Source: Actinostola sp. cb2023 (taxonomy: Eukaryota; Cnidaria; Anthozoa; Actiniaria; Actinostolidae). From it: DNA of 64,000 nt. Of the stretch, positions 1 to 13,160 are shown one piece after another. Numbering within the stretch: the stretch's first letter is position 1; every line of letters starts with the position of its first letter. The stretch covers positions 1 to 64,000 of the forward strand of contig JAUJYZ010000885.1 of the NCBI GenBank assembly GCA_033675265.1. The letters are read 5' to 3'. The notes under the pieces are model-generated. The model ran no database searches and was not told where the DNA came from. It was given only the letters and a program-made list of their open reading frames with translations. The position numbers and the translations under genes were made by a program.

Positions 1-495
1 TCTTGTCTGTGCGTATGTCTATGTCTGTGTCTGTCTGTCTGACTTTACCTAGTTACTATATATAAACACGGCAGCAGCTTTGGCATTTCACATCCGACAC
101 GATTAAGTCACGAAAACATCCCCATAGTTAGTGAACATCTGCCTAACGAAAGAATTGTGTAGAAAATCACCCTAAATCTGGACTAACATCTATAATATGC
201 CCCTGATAACTTACCACACCTATATATGCTGACTTAAAAGAAATGGCCGAAGAATATCCCTCCCCTGTGATCGATTCCTCGCTCAAAACTCAGGATTAGT
301 GAGTGACTCCCAGCCTACCGTCGTTAAACCCGCCGAACCTAAAACAAAGTCGGAAAAGGAAAATAAGGATGAAGGAAATAGTTTCATAGAACTCTAGCCA
401 ATCAGAGCGCGCGTTATATCATTGCCTCGTATTATAAATGTGATAGGTTTCATACTTACTTTTGCAGGTACGACCAGTTCTTGACATAATCTAAA

Positions 496-909
496 TTGGC
501 CAACATTCAAGTCCTGCCTGCCGACGCTCCACCAAATAGTATCTACAAACAAGAAATGATCTTAAACCTTGTCAATACCATGCATGCTCTACAAGCCTAT
601 GAACTGGCTCTCATCAGACCGGGCGTATATATAGAGTGTAAACAAGTAAAGGAAGTTCCCTACACCTCCCCTCTTCGTCAACTTCTCCCTTTCCCCTTGC
701 TCCTCCCTGGGAGCCTTTCACGTCAGCGTCGAGTAGTTTTTAGCAACCGTAATACGAAAACTGTTGTCTGTACTCTTATTGACACACACTTGAAGTTCAA
801 GACTTTTGCAGTGAAATCACTCGCCCGCACTCGTGAACATTTTATGACGTCAGTGTGTGTGCTGTGTCAATACGAGTACAGCCAACTCAAACCATCTGCA
901 ATTTGTTAG
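496..909 (+). other. Unassigned open frame, 5' half possibly an old exon
   Basis: The stretch after an acceptor-like TTTTGCAG (ending at 468) contains an open frame reading NIQVLPADAPPNSIYKQEMI and NLVNTMHALQAYELALIRPG before a possible donor near 645. The composition is protein-like, but there is no ATG and stop codons lie between the acceptor and the open part. No family was recognised. The rest of 1-1000 shows nothing further. Confidence 0.2.
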
Positions 910-1002
910 GATTTATCCAGATAGCGCAATCTACTCTTTGCAGCAATGAGCAATCGGGATTCAGGAAGAAGTTCAAATGTCCTAAAAATGACGTCAGAAC
1001 GC

Positions 1003-1172
1003 TATTCCACGTCACGCTACAGCTCACGTCACGGGTACAGCTCACGTCACGCTATAGCTCACGTCACGCTATAGCTCACGTCACGCTATAAGCTCACGTC
1101 ACGCTATAGCCTCACGTCACGCTATAGCTCACGCCACGCTACAGCTCACGTCACGCTATAGCTCACGTCACT
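1003..1172. repeat. Minisatellite, ~17-bp unit AGCTCACGTCACGCTAT
   Basis: About nine tandem copies of AGCTCACGTCACGCTAT with small length changes. Each unit carries TCACGTCA-like sequence close to a CRE/ATF half site. No gene was found immediately next to it. Confidence 0.85.
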
Positions 1173-1378
1173 GGCAGCATCTCACGATGGTTATCGAAAA
1201 GAGACTGGAACTGAGTCAGGTGGCCTTTCGCTTTTTTCTCACATGTTCGCGCTTCACCCAGTGGTTTCAGCTCGTCCAGAATTACCACAGCTTCCCCATG
1301 GCTAGAGTTGTATATCAATAAAATCTCAAGACGGCTACGTACTATATTTCCCGTAGAATTGATTTGATAATCATCCAT
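1163..1378 (-). other. Short open frame of unknown meaning
   Basis: A 71-codon frame starting MDDYQINSTGNIVRSRLEIL and continuing YNSSHGEAVVILDELKPL has protein-like composition and ends at the border of the CACGTCACGC repeat. It lies downstream of the pectinacetylesterase exons in the right strand but does not match that family. It may be a chance frame or part of a transposable element. Confidence 0.2.
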
Positions 1379-1537
1379 CAGTTTGTTGTATTTATTGCCT
1401 TGATAATATAATGTCCCAGCATTTGCAAGCCATAAGGATGAGTGTGATTAGATTTGCGACCCACGAAGATATCACCACTAGAACAGAGATAAAGAGATAT
1501 TTATTTGCTAACATGTACTGTAAAAAATATCCCTCCG

Positions 1538-2165
1538 TCAGTGCACCCTCTACCCCCTCCTCGATTAACGCACCCTCTACCCCCTCCTCGATCAACGCAC
1601 CCTTCTACCCCCTCCTCGATCAACGCACCCTCTATCCCCTTCAATCAGCACATCCCCCCAACACGCCTCTCCCGATCAGTGCACCCTCTAACCCCTCCTC
1701 AATCAACGCACCCTCTAACCCTCCCCCGATCAGCACACCCTAACCCCCTTCAATCCGCACACCCCAACACCCCCTTCAGTGCACCCTCTACTACTCCCTT
1801 CAATCAGCACACCCCAACATGCCTCCCCGATCAGTGCACCCTCTACTCCCTTCAATCAGCACACACCCCAACACGCCTCCCCGATCAGTTCACCCTCTAC
1901 TCCCCTTCAATCAGCACACCCCAAACACGCCTCACCGATCAAGTGCATCCCCTCACGCATCCCCGATCAGTGCACCCTCTACTCCCCTTCAATCAGCACA
2001 CCCAACACGCCTCACCGATCAGTGCACCCTCTACTCCCCTTCAATCAGCACACCCCAACACGCCTCCCCGATCAGTGCACCCTCTACTCCCCTTCAATCA
2101 GCACACCCCAACACGCCTCACCGATCAGTGCACCCCACGCGCATCCCGATCAGTGCAACCTTTAG
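1538..2165. repeat. Minisatellite, CACCCTCTACTCCCC... ~58-bp compound unit
   Basis: Pyrimidine-rich tandem array. The early part uses a ~30-bp unit (GCACCCTCTACCCCCTCCTC), the later part a compound unit alternating CTTCAATCAGCACACCCCAA with CACGCCTCCCCGATCAGTG. Three overlapping plus-strand frames stay open only because stops are rare in this composition. Confidence 0.9.
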
Positions 2166-2306
2166 ATCTTCTTCCACTAGTACACCCTCTAGTAACTCTG
2201 TCAGTACACCTCCCGGTAAGCCTCTCACAATTCACAACCTTCTTCCATGTCTTCCTAAACTACAATGCTGTGGTTGATGAATGGAGTGGCATGTCGACTA
2301 TCTTAC

Positions 2307-3940
2307 CTACAGTAAGGTACAAAACACTTTACTCCACGATGCAAATGTTGGGTTGTCATTAGGATCGTCTGATGAAAGAAACGTTCCTGTCATGTAAAGC
2401 TGATAGTCTTTAGAGGAGCCATATTGTCCTTTAGCTCTGTCGTGACAAGCTTTATGGGTACTGCATGACCCCCCTGCTTGTAATTGAATCACCCAATTGC
2501 TTGAAATAGGGTTGTGACTTAAGTAGAAAACTGCTGGCGAACCATCTGAAACACAAACACAGAAAATGGATTAGGGTCAGGATGGTAATGGGGGTGGTAG
2601 GTGGGGTGGTGGTAGGGAGGGGTTGGTAGGGTAGAGTCAGGGTGGTGGTAGGAGGGGGGTGGTGGTAGGGGAGGGGTTGTTTGGTAGAGTCAGGGTAGTG
2701 GTAGGTGGGTGGTGGTAGGGGAGGGGTTGTTTGGTAGAGTCAGGGTGGGTGTGGGGTAGACAGGGTGGTGGTAGGTGGGGTGGTGGTAGGGGAGGGTGGT
2801 GGTGGCAGAGACAGGGTGGTGGTAGGTGGGGTGGTGGTAGGGGATGGTGGTGGTGGTAGAGACAGGGTGGTGGTAGGTGGGGTGGTGGTAGGGGAGGGTG
2901 GTGGTGTTAGAGACAGGGTGGTGGTAGGTAGGACAGGGTGGTAGTAGGTGAGGTGGTGGTAGGGGATGGTGGTGGTGGTAGGGACAGGGTGGTGGTAGGT
3001 GAGGTGGTGGTAGGGGGATGGTGGTGGTGGTAGAGACAGGGTGGTGGTAGGTGGGGTGGTGTTAGGGTCAGGGTGGTGGTAGGTGGGGTAGTGGTAGGGG
3101 ACGTGGTAGAGACAGGGTTGGTGATAGGTGGGGTGGTGGTAGGGGAGGGGTTGGTAGAGTCATGGTGGGTGGTGGTAGAGACAGGGTGGTGGTAGGTGGG
3201 GTGCTGGTAGGGGAGGGTGGTGATGGTAGAGACAGGGTGGTGGTAGGTGGGTGGTGGTGGTAGGGGAGGGTGGTGGTGGCAGAGACAGGGTGGTGGTAGG
3301 TCGGGTGGTGGTAGGGGAGGGGTTGTTTGGTAGAGTCAGGGTGGGTGGTGGTAGAGACAGGGTGGTGGTAGGTGGGGTGCTGGTAGGGGAGGGAGGTGGT
3401 GGTAGAGACAGGGTGGTGGTAGGTGGGGTGGTGGTAGGGGAGGAGGTGGTGTTAGGGTCAGGGTGGTGGTGGTGGGGTAGTGGTAGGGGAGGCTGGTGGT
3501 GGTAGAGACAGGGTGGTGGTAGGTGGGGTGGTGGTAGGAGATGGTGATGGTGCACGTGGTAGAGACAGGTTGGTGATAGGTAGGGGTGGTGGTAGGGGAG
3601 GGTGGTGGTGGTAGAGACAGGGTGGTAGTAGGTGAGGTGGTGGTAGGGGAGGGTGGTGGTGGTAGAGACAGGGTGGTGGGGTGGTAGGGACAGGGTGGTG
3701 GTGGTAGAGACAGGGTGGTGGTAGGTGGGATCAGGGTGGTGGTAGGGGGTTAGGGTCAGGATGGTGGTATGGGGGGTACTGGTAGGGTCAGGGTGATGGT
3801 AGGGGGTTGTAGTAGGGTCAGGGTGGTGGTAGTAGGGTTCAGAGTAAGGGGGTTATTGGTAGGGGTGGTGGTGGTAGGGGGGTTGTGGTAGGGTGGTCAG
3901 GGTGGTGGTAGGGGATGGTGGTGGTGGTCAGGTCAAGGTA

Positions 3941-3974
<34 letters not shown>

Positions 3975-4562
3975 AGGTCAGAGTATTGGTAGAGGGGATC
4001 AGAATATTAAGTTCAGAGGAGCATCCAGATTATTAATAATAATAAAAATATTGAAGGCAAATTTCACAGCATAAGTCAGAGGCTGCAACTACTCTATTGT
4101 CTTTATTATTCAACAATTTCCATCACATTATCGTCTCACGTGATTGAATATGACCAATGAGTGCGAAGGAAACTTTATTGTTCAATTATAAGCAATAATA
4201 TGCAGTTGGGGATGAACCCCCCCTCCCCCCCGTGTACTTCCCCCCCTCCCCGTGTACTTCCCCCCCCCGTGTACTTCCCCCCCCCCCCTCCCCGTGTACT
4301 TCGGCAAAGCGTACTTGGGTAGTGCACAAACAAATACAATGGAGAATGGTTTAGGGATAAAAGGAAATGTCATACAAATAATTCTTGGATAATAATAATA
4401 ACAATAATAATAATAGTAATAATAATAATAATAGTAATAATAATAATAATAATAATACTAATAATAGTAATAATAATAGTAATAGTAATAATAATAATAA
4501 TAATAGTAATAGTAATAATAATAGTAATAGTAATAATAATAATTGTAATAGTAATAGTGATG

Positions 4563-4594
<32 letters not shown>

Positions 4595-6910
4595 TAATAA
4601 TAAATAAATAATAATAATAATAATAAATAATAATAATAAATAATAATAATAAATAATAATAATAAATAATAATAATAATAACAATATAGCGCTTTACATA
4701 ATATTCCATTGTAGATAGAGATTCCACAGATAGAGTGCGCCGTATAATTGAATCAAAATTAGAAAAACATTTCTACATCAAAATAATGCATCAGTCAATT
4801 CCAAGAGTGCCCATCCCCCCCCCCCCCCCCCGGCCACTCCCCCCCCCCCCCGGCATACCCCGGGGCATTTGACTTTTTGGAATAAAAATGGTCAAATTCC
4901 CCCTTGTGCGAGCCAATAACGTGGTCAAATGCCCCTCCATTCGGGCTCCATTTACAGTCAAATACCCGTCCTCCGGCACTCTTGGAATTGACTAGTGCAT
5001 ATTAAAAGAGTCAAAAGAAATATGTAAATGAAACAGAAAACTAAACGAGAAAGCGCTGATAGGACAGTTAAGCATATACAACGTAACGCTAATTATTTGA
5101 TGAAAAACGCTTAAAGCATGAAATATTCAAGAAAGCCAGTAAACACTGCGATAACACGATGAATTTGTGGGTAAAAATAACTGCAATTTCATCTTTTTGA
5201 ACAGAGTCAAAAAACCCTAATTAAGATAGTACTTTCAACGGATTGACTATAACCCAAATAGTCATATTATCAAGATTTGTGTTAAATTATATTGAGAAAC
5301 ATTTTTATTATCGAAACGGTCTTCAAATTAAAGAATCGTTTTGAGGTAAATATTGAAACCCTTTTGATCAATGAACCAGATTTTCTCTCTTTAAACTGAT
5401 CAAGGTTTTCTATATCGAAAAAAACAACAAAGAGAGACCGCCAGAACAACACAACAAAAGAAGAAAACCTGTATTCAAAGACAAAACAACGCTAAAATAA
5501 AAAACAAATGAAAATGAAAAAAGAAAAAGAAAGGAAAACAGTAGAGGGGAAAATAAAAAAATTCCAAAGTATGAGCTGTGATTGGCTTAAATATTCCAAT
5601 TGTTCTGGACTATATAGAGAAGCATACGGGCATTAACGATCCAAGGATGTAGAGATCGATGAATCTATAGCCAGCTTTTGCTACGATTCCCTGGAGTCAA
5701 ACTGAGATCAAAGGTATTTGTATGAATTCACCGGCCGATAACACAGTCTTGCTTCTCGGTGGCCGCAAAATTGCCGGCCAACACGCGTAAACGACTTTCC
5801 CAACCAAAACAAACACAAGGATGGTTAGAAATTGGCGGAAATACGAAAATATTGAGTTTTTAGACAAGTAACAAGGAGACCTTCGTTTAGGAAAGTAAAT
5901 ATTAATTAAAATGAAACGAAGCTGGGTTAATTGTTTGGAATGGTTTTTCTTCTTTTTTCAAGCGAGAGTTAATGTTTTTTTCTGTTCAGCTCAAACCATT
6001 TTTCGCGGTTTTGTTCGGCAGATTTGAAGATAGCTTTGATGTTGGCCGAATACCCATAAATCATTCAACGACAATGTGTTTGTAAAGCCGGCTAATACTT
6101 GCAGAGGAAAGAAACATAACGAATTAACTAATATACGGTATGAAATATGCAAAAAAAACGTTTGAGAAGAATTGATTGCGAATCGCTGCGATGACATTCA
6201 TTTTCTCTTGATGTTACTTAATTGATTCTAAAGAACTTCTACACATATATTTTCTATTTGTAACCAGTGCGCTCAAATAAATAGAGAGAGAACAGCGCTA
6301 TGAAATAAATACATAAATTAGAATGGACAGCCTTAGGGCCGCAATGCCATGAATTCTGATTCTGTCAACCTTCTTAAAGCATAATATTCTTAAAAATACA
6401 ACGAGATCTTTATACGTACAACTACGAAATGTACAAGCATTGACCGCATCATCACCAAGTGGCGTTTAAGTAATCAGCGCTTTACCGGCAAGGGGTTACG
6501 TAGAGAGATATATATTGACTGTCTGTGGAATAGAGTGTTAGCCATTGAGTGGATTATAGCAGTATGTACTATATCCTAAAGTGGCAAGAGTGACAAGTTC
6601 ATCGTTCGCTCTAATATCTGACGGTTTATTCAGATCTTTTAATAAAAACATTGACAGTGTACTCACCAAGGCACAGAGCTCGTCGCTTGACGGCGTTTCG
6701 TATTGTGATTTTCTGTAAGTTATAAGTGTATTTTTTTCGTCTCTGTACGCTAAGTAATGACCTCCCATGAGTATTTGGTAAACTGTCCTTGAAGTTGTCG
6801 AATATGGAGAGTCTCTTATGTAGCTTACTCTTTGGCTTGAAATCAAGTAATCCTTGAGTACTGTAAACACAAACGCACCAAACACACAAAACCACTGGTT
6901 TCAATCTCAT
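2307..6910 (-). CDS. Pectinacetylesterase/NOTUM-family secreted hydrolase, N-terminal part (two exons, 3' end missing)
   Basis: Exon 1 runs 6910-6667 (ATG at 6910, donor GTGAGT, phase 1); exon 2 runs 2545-2307 (acceptor after TTTCAG, phase 1, donor GTAAGA). Joined, they read ...RRALCLDGSPAVFYLS... then NWVIQLQAGGSCSTHKAC, GSSKDYQLYMTGTFLSS and NPTFASWSKVF. CLDGSP, the W-x-(8)-GG-x-C stretch, GSSK and the N-P...W-x-x-VF string are hallmarks of the pectinacetylesterase family, which includes NOTUM, a Wnt carboxylesterase. The first ~20 residues are hydrophobic, a likely signal peptide, so the product should be secreted. At the end of exon 2 the frame hits TAG in GTTTTGTACCTTACTGTAG; removing one T of the T4 run restores VPYC, the expected family motif, so there is a +1 frameshift (real or sequence error). 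The catalytic Ser (GxSAGG) exons were not found and probably lie left of the window. Family assignment is firm; NOTUM versus generic esterase is not decided. Confidence 0.75.
2576..3975. repeat. GGTGGTGGTAGG minisatellite ending in a 33-base G run
   Basis: About 1.4 kb of degenerate GGTGGTGGTAGGTGGGG and GGTAGAGACAG units inside the intron of the pectinacetylesterase gene, closing with 33 uninterrupted G (3941-3973). The strand asymmetry and G-tracts make it a strong candidate for G-quadruplex or R-loop formation. On the gene's own (minus) strand it is C-rich. Confidence 0.92.
4215..4302. repeat. C-run array with CCGTGTACTTC spacer
   Basis: Four copies of CCCCGTGTACTTC separated by C runs of varying length, a short minisatellite with homopolymer slippage. 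Confidence 0.8.
4388..4683. repeat. (AAT)n microsatellite, interrupted
   Basis: About 295 bases of AATAAT with AATAGT, AATAAC and AATAAATAAT variants. Open frames of Asn or Ile repeats here are by-products. Confidence 0.95.
4793..4993. mobile_element. MITE-like element with 19-bp terminal inverted repeats
   Basis: The ends AGTCAATTCCAAGAGTGCC (4793-4811) and its exact reverse complement (4975-4993) enclose ~160 bp that includes two C runs and repeated GTCAAATGCCCC. Non-coding. Superfamily not determined since no clear target duplication is seen. Confidence 0.65.
4994..6666. other. AT-rich stretch without recognised features
   Basis: Intron of the pectinacetylesterase gene as modelled. No exon, repeat array or inverted-repeat element was recognised; there are only short A-rich tracts near 5420-5570. 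Confidence 0.6.
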
Positions 6911-8930
6911 GGCGTGTTTAAACTGTATATGTTCTTGTTCAAGGGCGTCCAATTGATGAAATATTGCAGAGAATCGTGCTGATAATCAACAATCAAATGC
7001 CAGCTTGGAAGAATTGGTCGTCCAGCACAATGATCTGTGGCTATAAAGGGTTAAGGAGTAATAAGTATTATGTCGATTACAGAGTGACATCGAGTGGTGT
7101 TTCGTTTAGAGATGGCCCGTAAACCACACTGACTCAAGATTGATCTTTGATTTGACTTTCCTACAGGGCTTTATAGCATAGCCGTGCCGTAACATGCCAG
7201 TATAGGCATATGAAACAGCCTTCATGAAATACAAGCCGTTTGACCAACTCATACATGTGTGCTTGCTACCCGGTAAACAAACCTGCCTTATCATTTGGAA
7301 ATGAACTCACCGTGACGTCACAGCTTCGTTCCTGACATAACGCCTACGTACAATAGAACTGTGCTATTACGGGGCTATTACCGGGTATATATTACCATAT
7401 GTCCGTGATATATTAGCTAGTAACCATTGGGCTATTGCTTAGTCTATTACCTTGATTATATCACTTTAATGTTATCAGTTAGTTCATAAAGTAATGTCAC
7501 GCAATTGTGTCACGCACGTTGTACTAAGAAACTGATGACATCCGGTTGAAGCTAGAAATAGGCACGTTAGAAATACTTGCATCATTCGGTATATCGCCGA
7601 CCACTTATCGCTTTTCTTTCCAAAACAAAACCACAATTAAGCTTTTACGGGTTTTGTCTGCTTTAAAACCAGTCCTATAACACCGCCATTGTTATGCTAC
7701 GGCAAGCGCTAAGTATCAGTCACGAAGCAGTGAAACAACTCTTTGCCTAAAGAGAACTGAACAATAGTTCGAGAATATCAAAGCAACGGGCCGCAAAGGT
7801 AAGATTTTCAGCCTCATTTTATCGGTAAAAACACTGACAACGTACAGAACTAAAGGGCGACAGCGTTTTTTTTATTATTATTATTTTTTTCCCGACAACA
7901 TCTTGTCGGAAGCCGTTTTCATAAGACACTGAAATCTAGATTGAAGAAAATGGCGCGGCATCCGCACATGATGCGAGTCTTGAGGAAACACACCTGACTT
8001 GAAGGACTGCCGGTCAGACTCCTGCACGTTGCACTGATTAAAATAATCAAGAGATTATCATCAGATGTTCGATAGGACGAACACTTGGACATCACGAGGG
8101 AGGGGTAGGATGGGAGAAATTCGCTAAATATATGTGGGAGAGCATAAGTCCCTACACAAATCTTGTATGAAAAGTTTGAGAATTTGACCACGTTAGTTGG
8201 TAGTCATCACTACAGTGAACAGCACTAAGGCTTCTCTGCCCGGGCCTCGCTGACTGACTATAGAAACACCTGCCGTCAGTACGAGCCATAGCCACTAAAA
8301 TAAAATAAAGTCTATGTCTATATGTCTAACTACAAAGAAGTTATCTTCAAACGGTTGGCTGTGCAAATGTGCCGTCAGTAAGACGTTCTATTCTATTCCT
8401 ATTTACTTTTTCATTTACGTATGTTTTCAGCCCTTCAACACATGGATAATAGCTAGGTTGGTTTTATTTTACGCCATGAAGCCAACAGCGAACCTACGCA
8501 GCGAACCCCTGTGGTGTTACACCGTTTGCTTGGGTTCTTAATTTCGTATGTAGAATGTTTGCTTTCAGAGATAGAAACAATCAAGTATCTCAAGCAAACC
8601 ATAGTTAATAAACCAAAGGTCAAGCCATAAAACACCCATGACGTCACAGTGGCAAACCAACATATACCTTCCATCATGGTTGGCTGCGCTTCAAGTACAT
8701 AGATTTCATTAATTAGTCGGGCTTCCTGTGGAAGGAGCCCGACTCTAGAAATGCAGAGCGTTCTTCTTCGTCGACCCCAAAAAGCATATTGGGTTCTACA
8801 GCGCATGCACCTAGACATGAAGTCTGGCCAAGAAAGATTACAAAGCACAAACCAATCAGGGAAAGCACCGGAGGTCAAGGGGCCAAAATATAAGTCTTTT
8901 CTCGTCTAAATCTAAATTTAGATTGAAACA
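6911..8930. other. Stretch without recognised genes
   Basis: Open frames here are short and have no recognisable protein similarity. A hairpin at about 8714-8742 has arms around GTCGGGC and shares that core with the ends of the element at 8932-9154. Confidence 0.5.
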
Positions 8931-8931
8931 G

Positions 8932-9154
8932 GACGCTCTCGTGAAGTCGGGCTATTAACGTTTTTACTGATATACTGTAAAGTTCGCAGTACTGAAATTG
9001 CAAGGAAAGCATGTTCTATCGAGCTCGAGTCATGCAACGACGAGCAACCAAAAACTGTTTCAATCGCACTGAAAATCGCACTATAGGATATCTATATTTA
9101 GTTCAAATAGGTTACATTTCATTTAGAAGCCCGACTTCACGCTAGAAGAGCGTC
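8932..9154. mobile_element. MITE-like element, inverted ends GACGCTCT...CGTGAAGTCGGGCT
   Basis: The 14-mer CGTGAAGTCGGGCT (8940-8953) is matched exactly in reverse complement at 9128-9141, and flanking GACGCTCT/AGAGCGTC extends the inverted ends. About 220 bp, non-coding. Confidence 0.6.
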
Positions 9155-9261
9155 TAGTTTAATCTAATTTATTCGCCACAAAAATACAACAATCACAACA
9201 TCAAAATAGAGACAAATAATAGAAATAATAATATATGGTGCGTCCCACTTGACATTTCCCC

Positions 9262-9561
<300 letters not shown>

Positions 9562-9756
9562 GCCTTTATTTATTGCATAGGAACTAGTTTTTGAACAAAT
9601 TGAATTCCAGTTTTGTCTTTTCCTGTTGTTGATTTTGTAAATAAAATAACGGCTCACTCTAGTCATCGAATTTGTACGGAAAGACGACGGAAACAGAGAA
9701 GATATTGACAGTGATCTCAGTTGCGGCAAGCGCGTCTCACTCCATCCACATTCTGC

Positions 9757-10250
9757 ACACCCATTGGCTGGTATACCGCACGCCCATTGGCTGGTATACC
9801 GCACACCCATTGGCTGGTATACCGCACACCCATTGGCTGGTATACCGCACACACCCATTGGCTGGTATACCGCACACCCATTGGCTGGTATACCGCACAC
9901 CCATTGGCTAGTATACTGCACACCCATTGGCTAGTATACCGCACGCCCATTGGCTGGTATACCGCACACCCATTGACTGGTATACCGCACACCCATTGGC
10001 TAGTATACCGCACACACACATTGACTGGTATACCGCACACCCATTGACTGGTATACCGCACACCCATTGACTGGTATACCGCACACCCATTGACTGGTAT
10101 ACCGCACACCCATTGGCTGGTATACCGCACACCCATTGGCTGGTATACCGCGCACACCCATTGGCTAGTATACCGCACGCCCATTGACTGGTATACCGCA
10201 CACCCATTGACTGGTATACCGCACACCCATTGACTGGTATACCGCACACC
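9757..10250. repeat. 23-bp minisatellite with CCATTGGCT core
   Basis: About 21 copies of GCACACCCATTGGCTGGTAT plus ACC. Variants carry GACTGG or GCTAGT in the middle. The core CCATTGGC is a CCAAT box on the minus strand (NF-Y type); copies with CCATTGAC lose it. Confidence 0.93.
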
Positions 10251-10264
10251 ACGTTTGACATCTA

Positions 10265-13160
10265 AACGATTGTCGACACAGCTGGATATTACTGCGGTGT
10301 TGAACAGCTTTCATTGGTTCCATACATCAGGTTCCACCATGGAATCAGTACCATTTATGCTGCAGGACATACAGCAAGTAAGACTTTTCGGGAGTGCGTG
10401 AGGGCAGTGTAAAGAAGGAAGAATAAAAAAGCTAACTTGATATTAAGAAAGACTTAAAGGTAATAAAATCAGAAAAAGATGGGGAGACAGGAAAGAAAGA
10501 AAACACGATTCAAAGCGAATCGAAGACAAATAAAGAGAGAAACAGAAGGAAAGGAAGAAGAATGGAAGAAAGAAAGATGAGAAAAAGAGAGAGAAAGAAA
10601 GAACGAACGAACGAACGAACGAAGGAGTCATTATTAACGAATAAAAGAACAACAAATGAATCATCAGAACTGATGAAGGAATCTAATAATAAACGTTCTA
10701 ATTACTCGAAACTCGCTTTAATTAACACAAATTTGTTCGATTTTCGATATAGTCAATTTAAACATGTTGGTAGATGAAAGTACTGGCGTTATCGGCCAGC
10801 GATCTTAATTAGACTTGCTCTACAACACTGAGCACTTGAACACTATTAAAAGCGGGATTATCGAAACACACTTCAGACTGAAGTATCACCACTCACACCA
10901 CCACGTGCATGACGTCCGAGTAAACCCAACCCTATTTTGGCACAGCAAGAGACGTATCACCAAACCCAGAACAATTTGATAGCAGTGAAGTCACGACCCG
11001 AGAATCCTATCGATCGACCGCTGCGATCTCCTCAGCTTTTCACAAATTTCTAGATATCTTTGTATTGTAAGGATATCATTTACATTAAGTTGACCTAAGG
11101 GCTACTATAACGTAACATATAAGTGGACAAACTTACCGAAATAAACATTTCAAGAGTCCACTTAAGATATTGTGCTCAGAGTCGTCGGCTGATCTTAACT
11201 CTCAAGCTCATCGATTGAAGACAGCTTTTTCGCGTTGTTTGTGTCGGATTCCCTGCATCTTTCGTAACGCAGAGGAAATTGAAATCTTTCAACAGATAAC
11301 ACTTCCATTTGAGCCGCACGAAAGAAATAAAGTCATTTGGAGTAAAAAAAGAGTTTTAAGTTCCATTAAAGGTTCACATTCTGGTTCATGTGTGTACTAG
11401 AAAGACCTCAACCATTTGTCATTTATTAACGGTGTGAATTCATCAGTGATAACTATCGAACATTCTCGTAGCCGAGGGGGTTGATTTATTAGTAATGCAT
11501 TTTCAATATTGAATCACTTTAATGTACGAAATGTTTAGAATTCCATGGCTGATCTTTTTACGCACGTTCGATGCAGCATTTTTACTGCGTTTTCATGGCC
11601 CTCAGTACCGATAACAAGCTTGGATGGAAATATTTTGCGGCAGTGACCGTCTATAGCATGATTAAAAGTGTTGATGGAGTGAAATACGTGCTCATGGAAC
11701 CACAAATCGAGTCATTGTAAACATTTTCTTATTTTTCACACTCTATTATATATTGATGTTTTACTTTGAATTGCATGATTCCCCATGATTCTGTATTTAA
11801 TTTACGTGAATAAAGTGTAAAATCCTCGACGCCAAACGGACTCCATTGTCAAACACAAGGAAGAGGGATGACGGAAAATCTCTCTCAGCGCGCTAGTTAA
11901 AATGTTCATCAGTGACATTGAAAAACGACTTTAAATAACATCAACAAGTTGACAATTATAACACAACATAAAAAGATTTGTGCACGAACTTGAACTATCC
12001 GTAACCTTAAATGTTATAATTACAGTACAGTTTGAAAGAATTCTCATTGTGTTTACTGTGTATCAACGTTGACTAGTTGTTACTAATGAGAGAGCGCTAA
12101 ATACACAAAACACTTGAGTGATTTAATACTTGCTACTTGTAAGCTGTATACTCATCTCACCTAATCGACGCGGCATTATCGACACCCAATGTGTCTGGTC
12201 ACTATTGAAAAGAACGAAGTCTACTTACCTTCTGCCACAGTGAGCACTAACACCGATAAAGCTCCTCAACTGAGTTCCTCCAGGGTCAACACACAAGACT
12301 ACTGAGTAGCGATCCAAACCTGTGTATATACAGTGTGTATCAGATCGAATAGGATCCTAGTGACATGAGGTTTATATTGAGTATGTATGGTTAACTCATC
12401 AAAGACGCCTGCTGTATTGCAAAGCTGTTGGGCACGTAAACCCTGTCACCAATTTACGAGACCTCTTGGGTTCTACAGTGCTGTCAAGCAGCGCAATAGG
12501 AATCCCTTGATACAGGCTTTTATACAGTTAATGGCACATTACAGTCTTACTCTACGAACAAGGCTGGTCAGTGATGAATTCAGCATGGCTTTCCCCTCGT
12601 ACGTAGACAATGTTTTAATATGTTTCAGCTGCGCGGAGGGAATCACATGTGCTACGCATACGAGTCGTTGTCTACTAATTGATTTATAGCATGTTAGACG
12701 GAAATCAAAGCAGATGGCGAGCCCTCGAGTCAAAAAAGCGACGGGCTTCCTGTGGTTTAAGCGATCCGCTGTCTAGACCCTTGGTGTGTGTTATATTTAG
12801 CCACCAAAGATTGAAAAAACATTTGACTTTACAGCATGCAGTCATGCTCGAGGACCAGCGGTTGGTTTACAGCATCGCAACTTGCCTTATTCTATGATTA
12901 GATATTTGCGCGATTGAGATACTGCGGTTTTCGTGAAAGACTAAGTGACATTTATTACACCAGGTTAGAAAGGAAAAATAAAAAATGAATGAATAAATGC
13001 ATGAGAGGGAAATAGAATGGAACTAGATGAGCCGAGAGCAAGCTACTAGAGTTAGAAATAATAATAATATTTTAATTATTGAGACTTGAATACACCCCGT
13101 AATGAACGGGGTACGTCGAATGAGACGCGGGAAACTGCCGCATCTCATACCAGATTGGAC
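10265..13160. other. Stretch without recognised genes
   Basis: Contains a purine-rich GAAA/GAAC tract at about 10480-10625 and otherwise unique sequence. A donor-like minus-strand site (GGCAGAAG|GTAAGTAG) near 12230 could be the edge of an untranslated or signal exon, but no joined frame was found. Confidence 0.5.

Noticed and set aside
8453..8878. 141-codon minus frame with hydrophobic segments
   Set aside because: No family recognised, overlaps a hairpin element and has no splice-phased partner.
12387..12733. Overlapping 100- and 64-codon frames on both strands
   Set aside because: No similarity to known proteins was seen and the composition is not coding-like.
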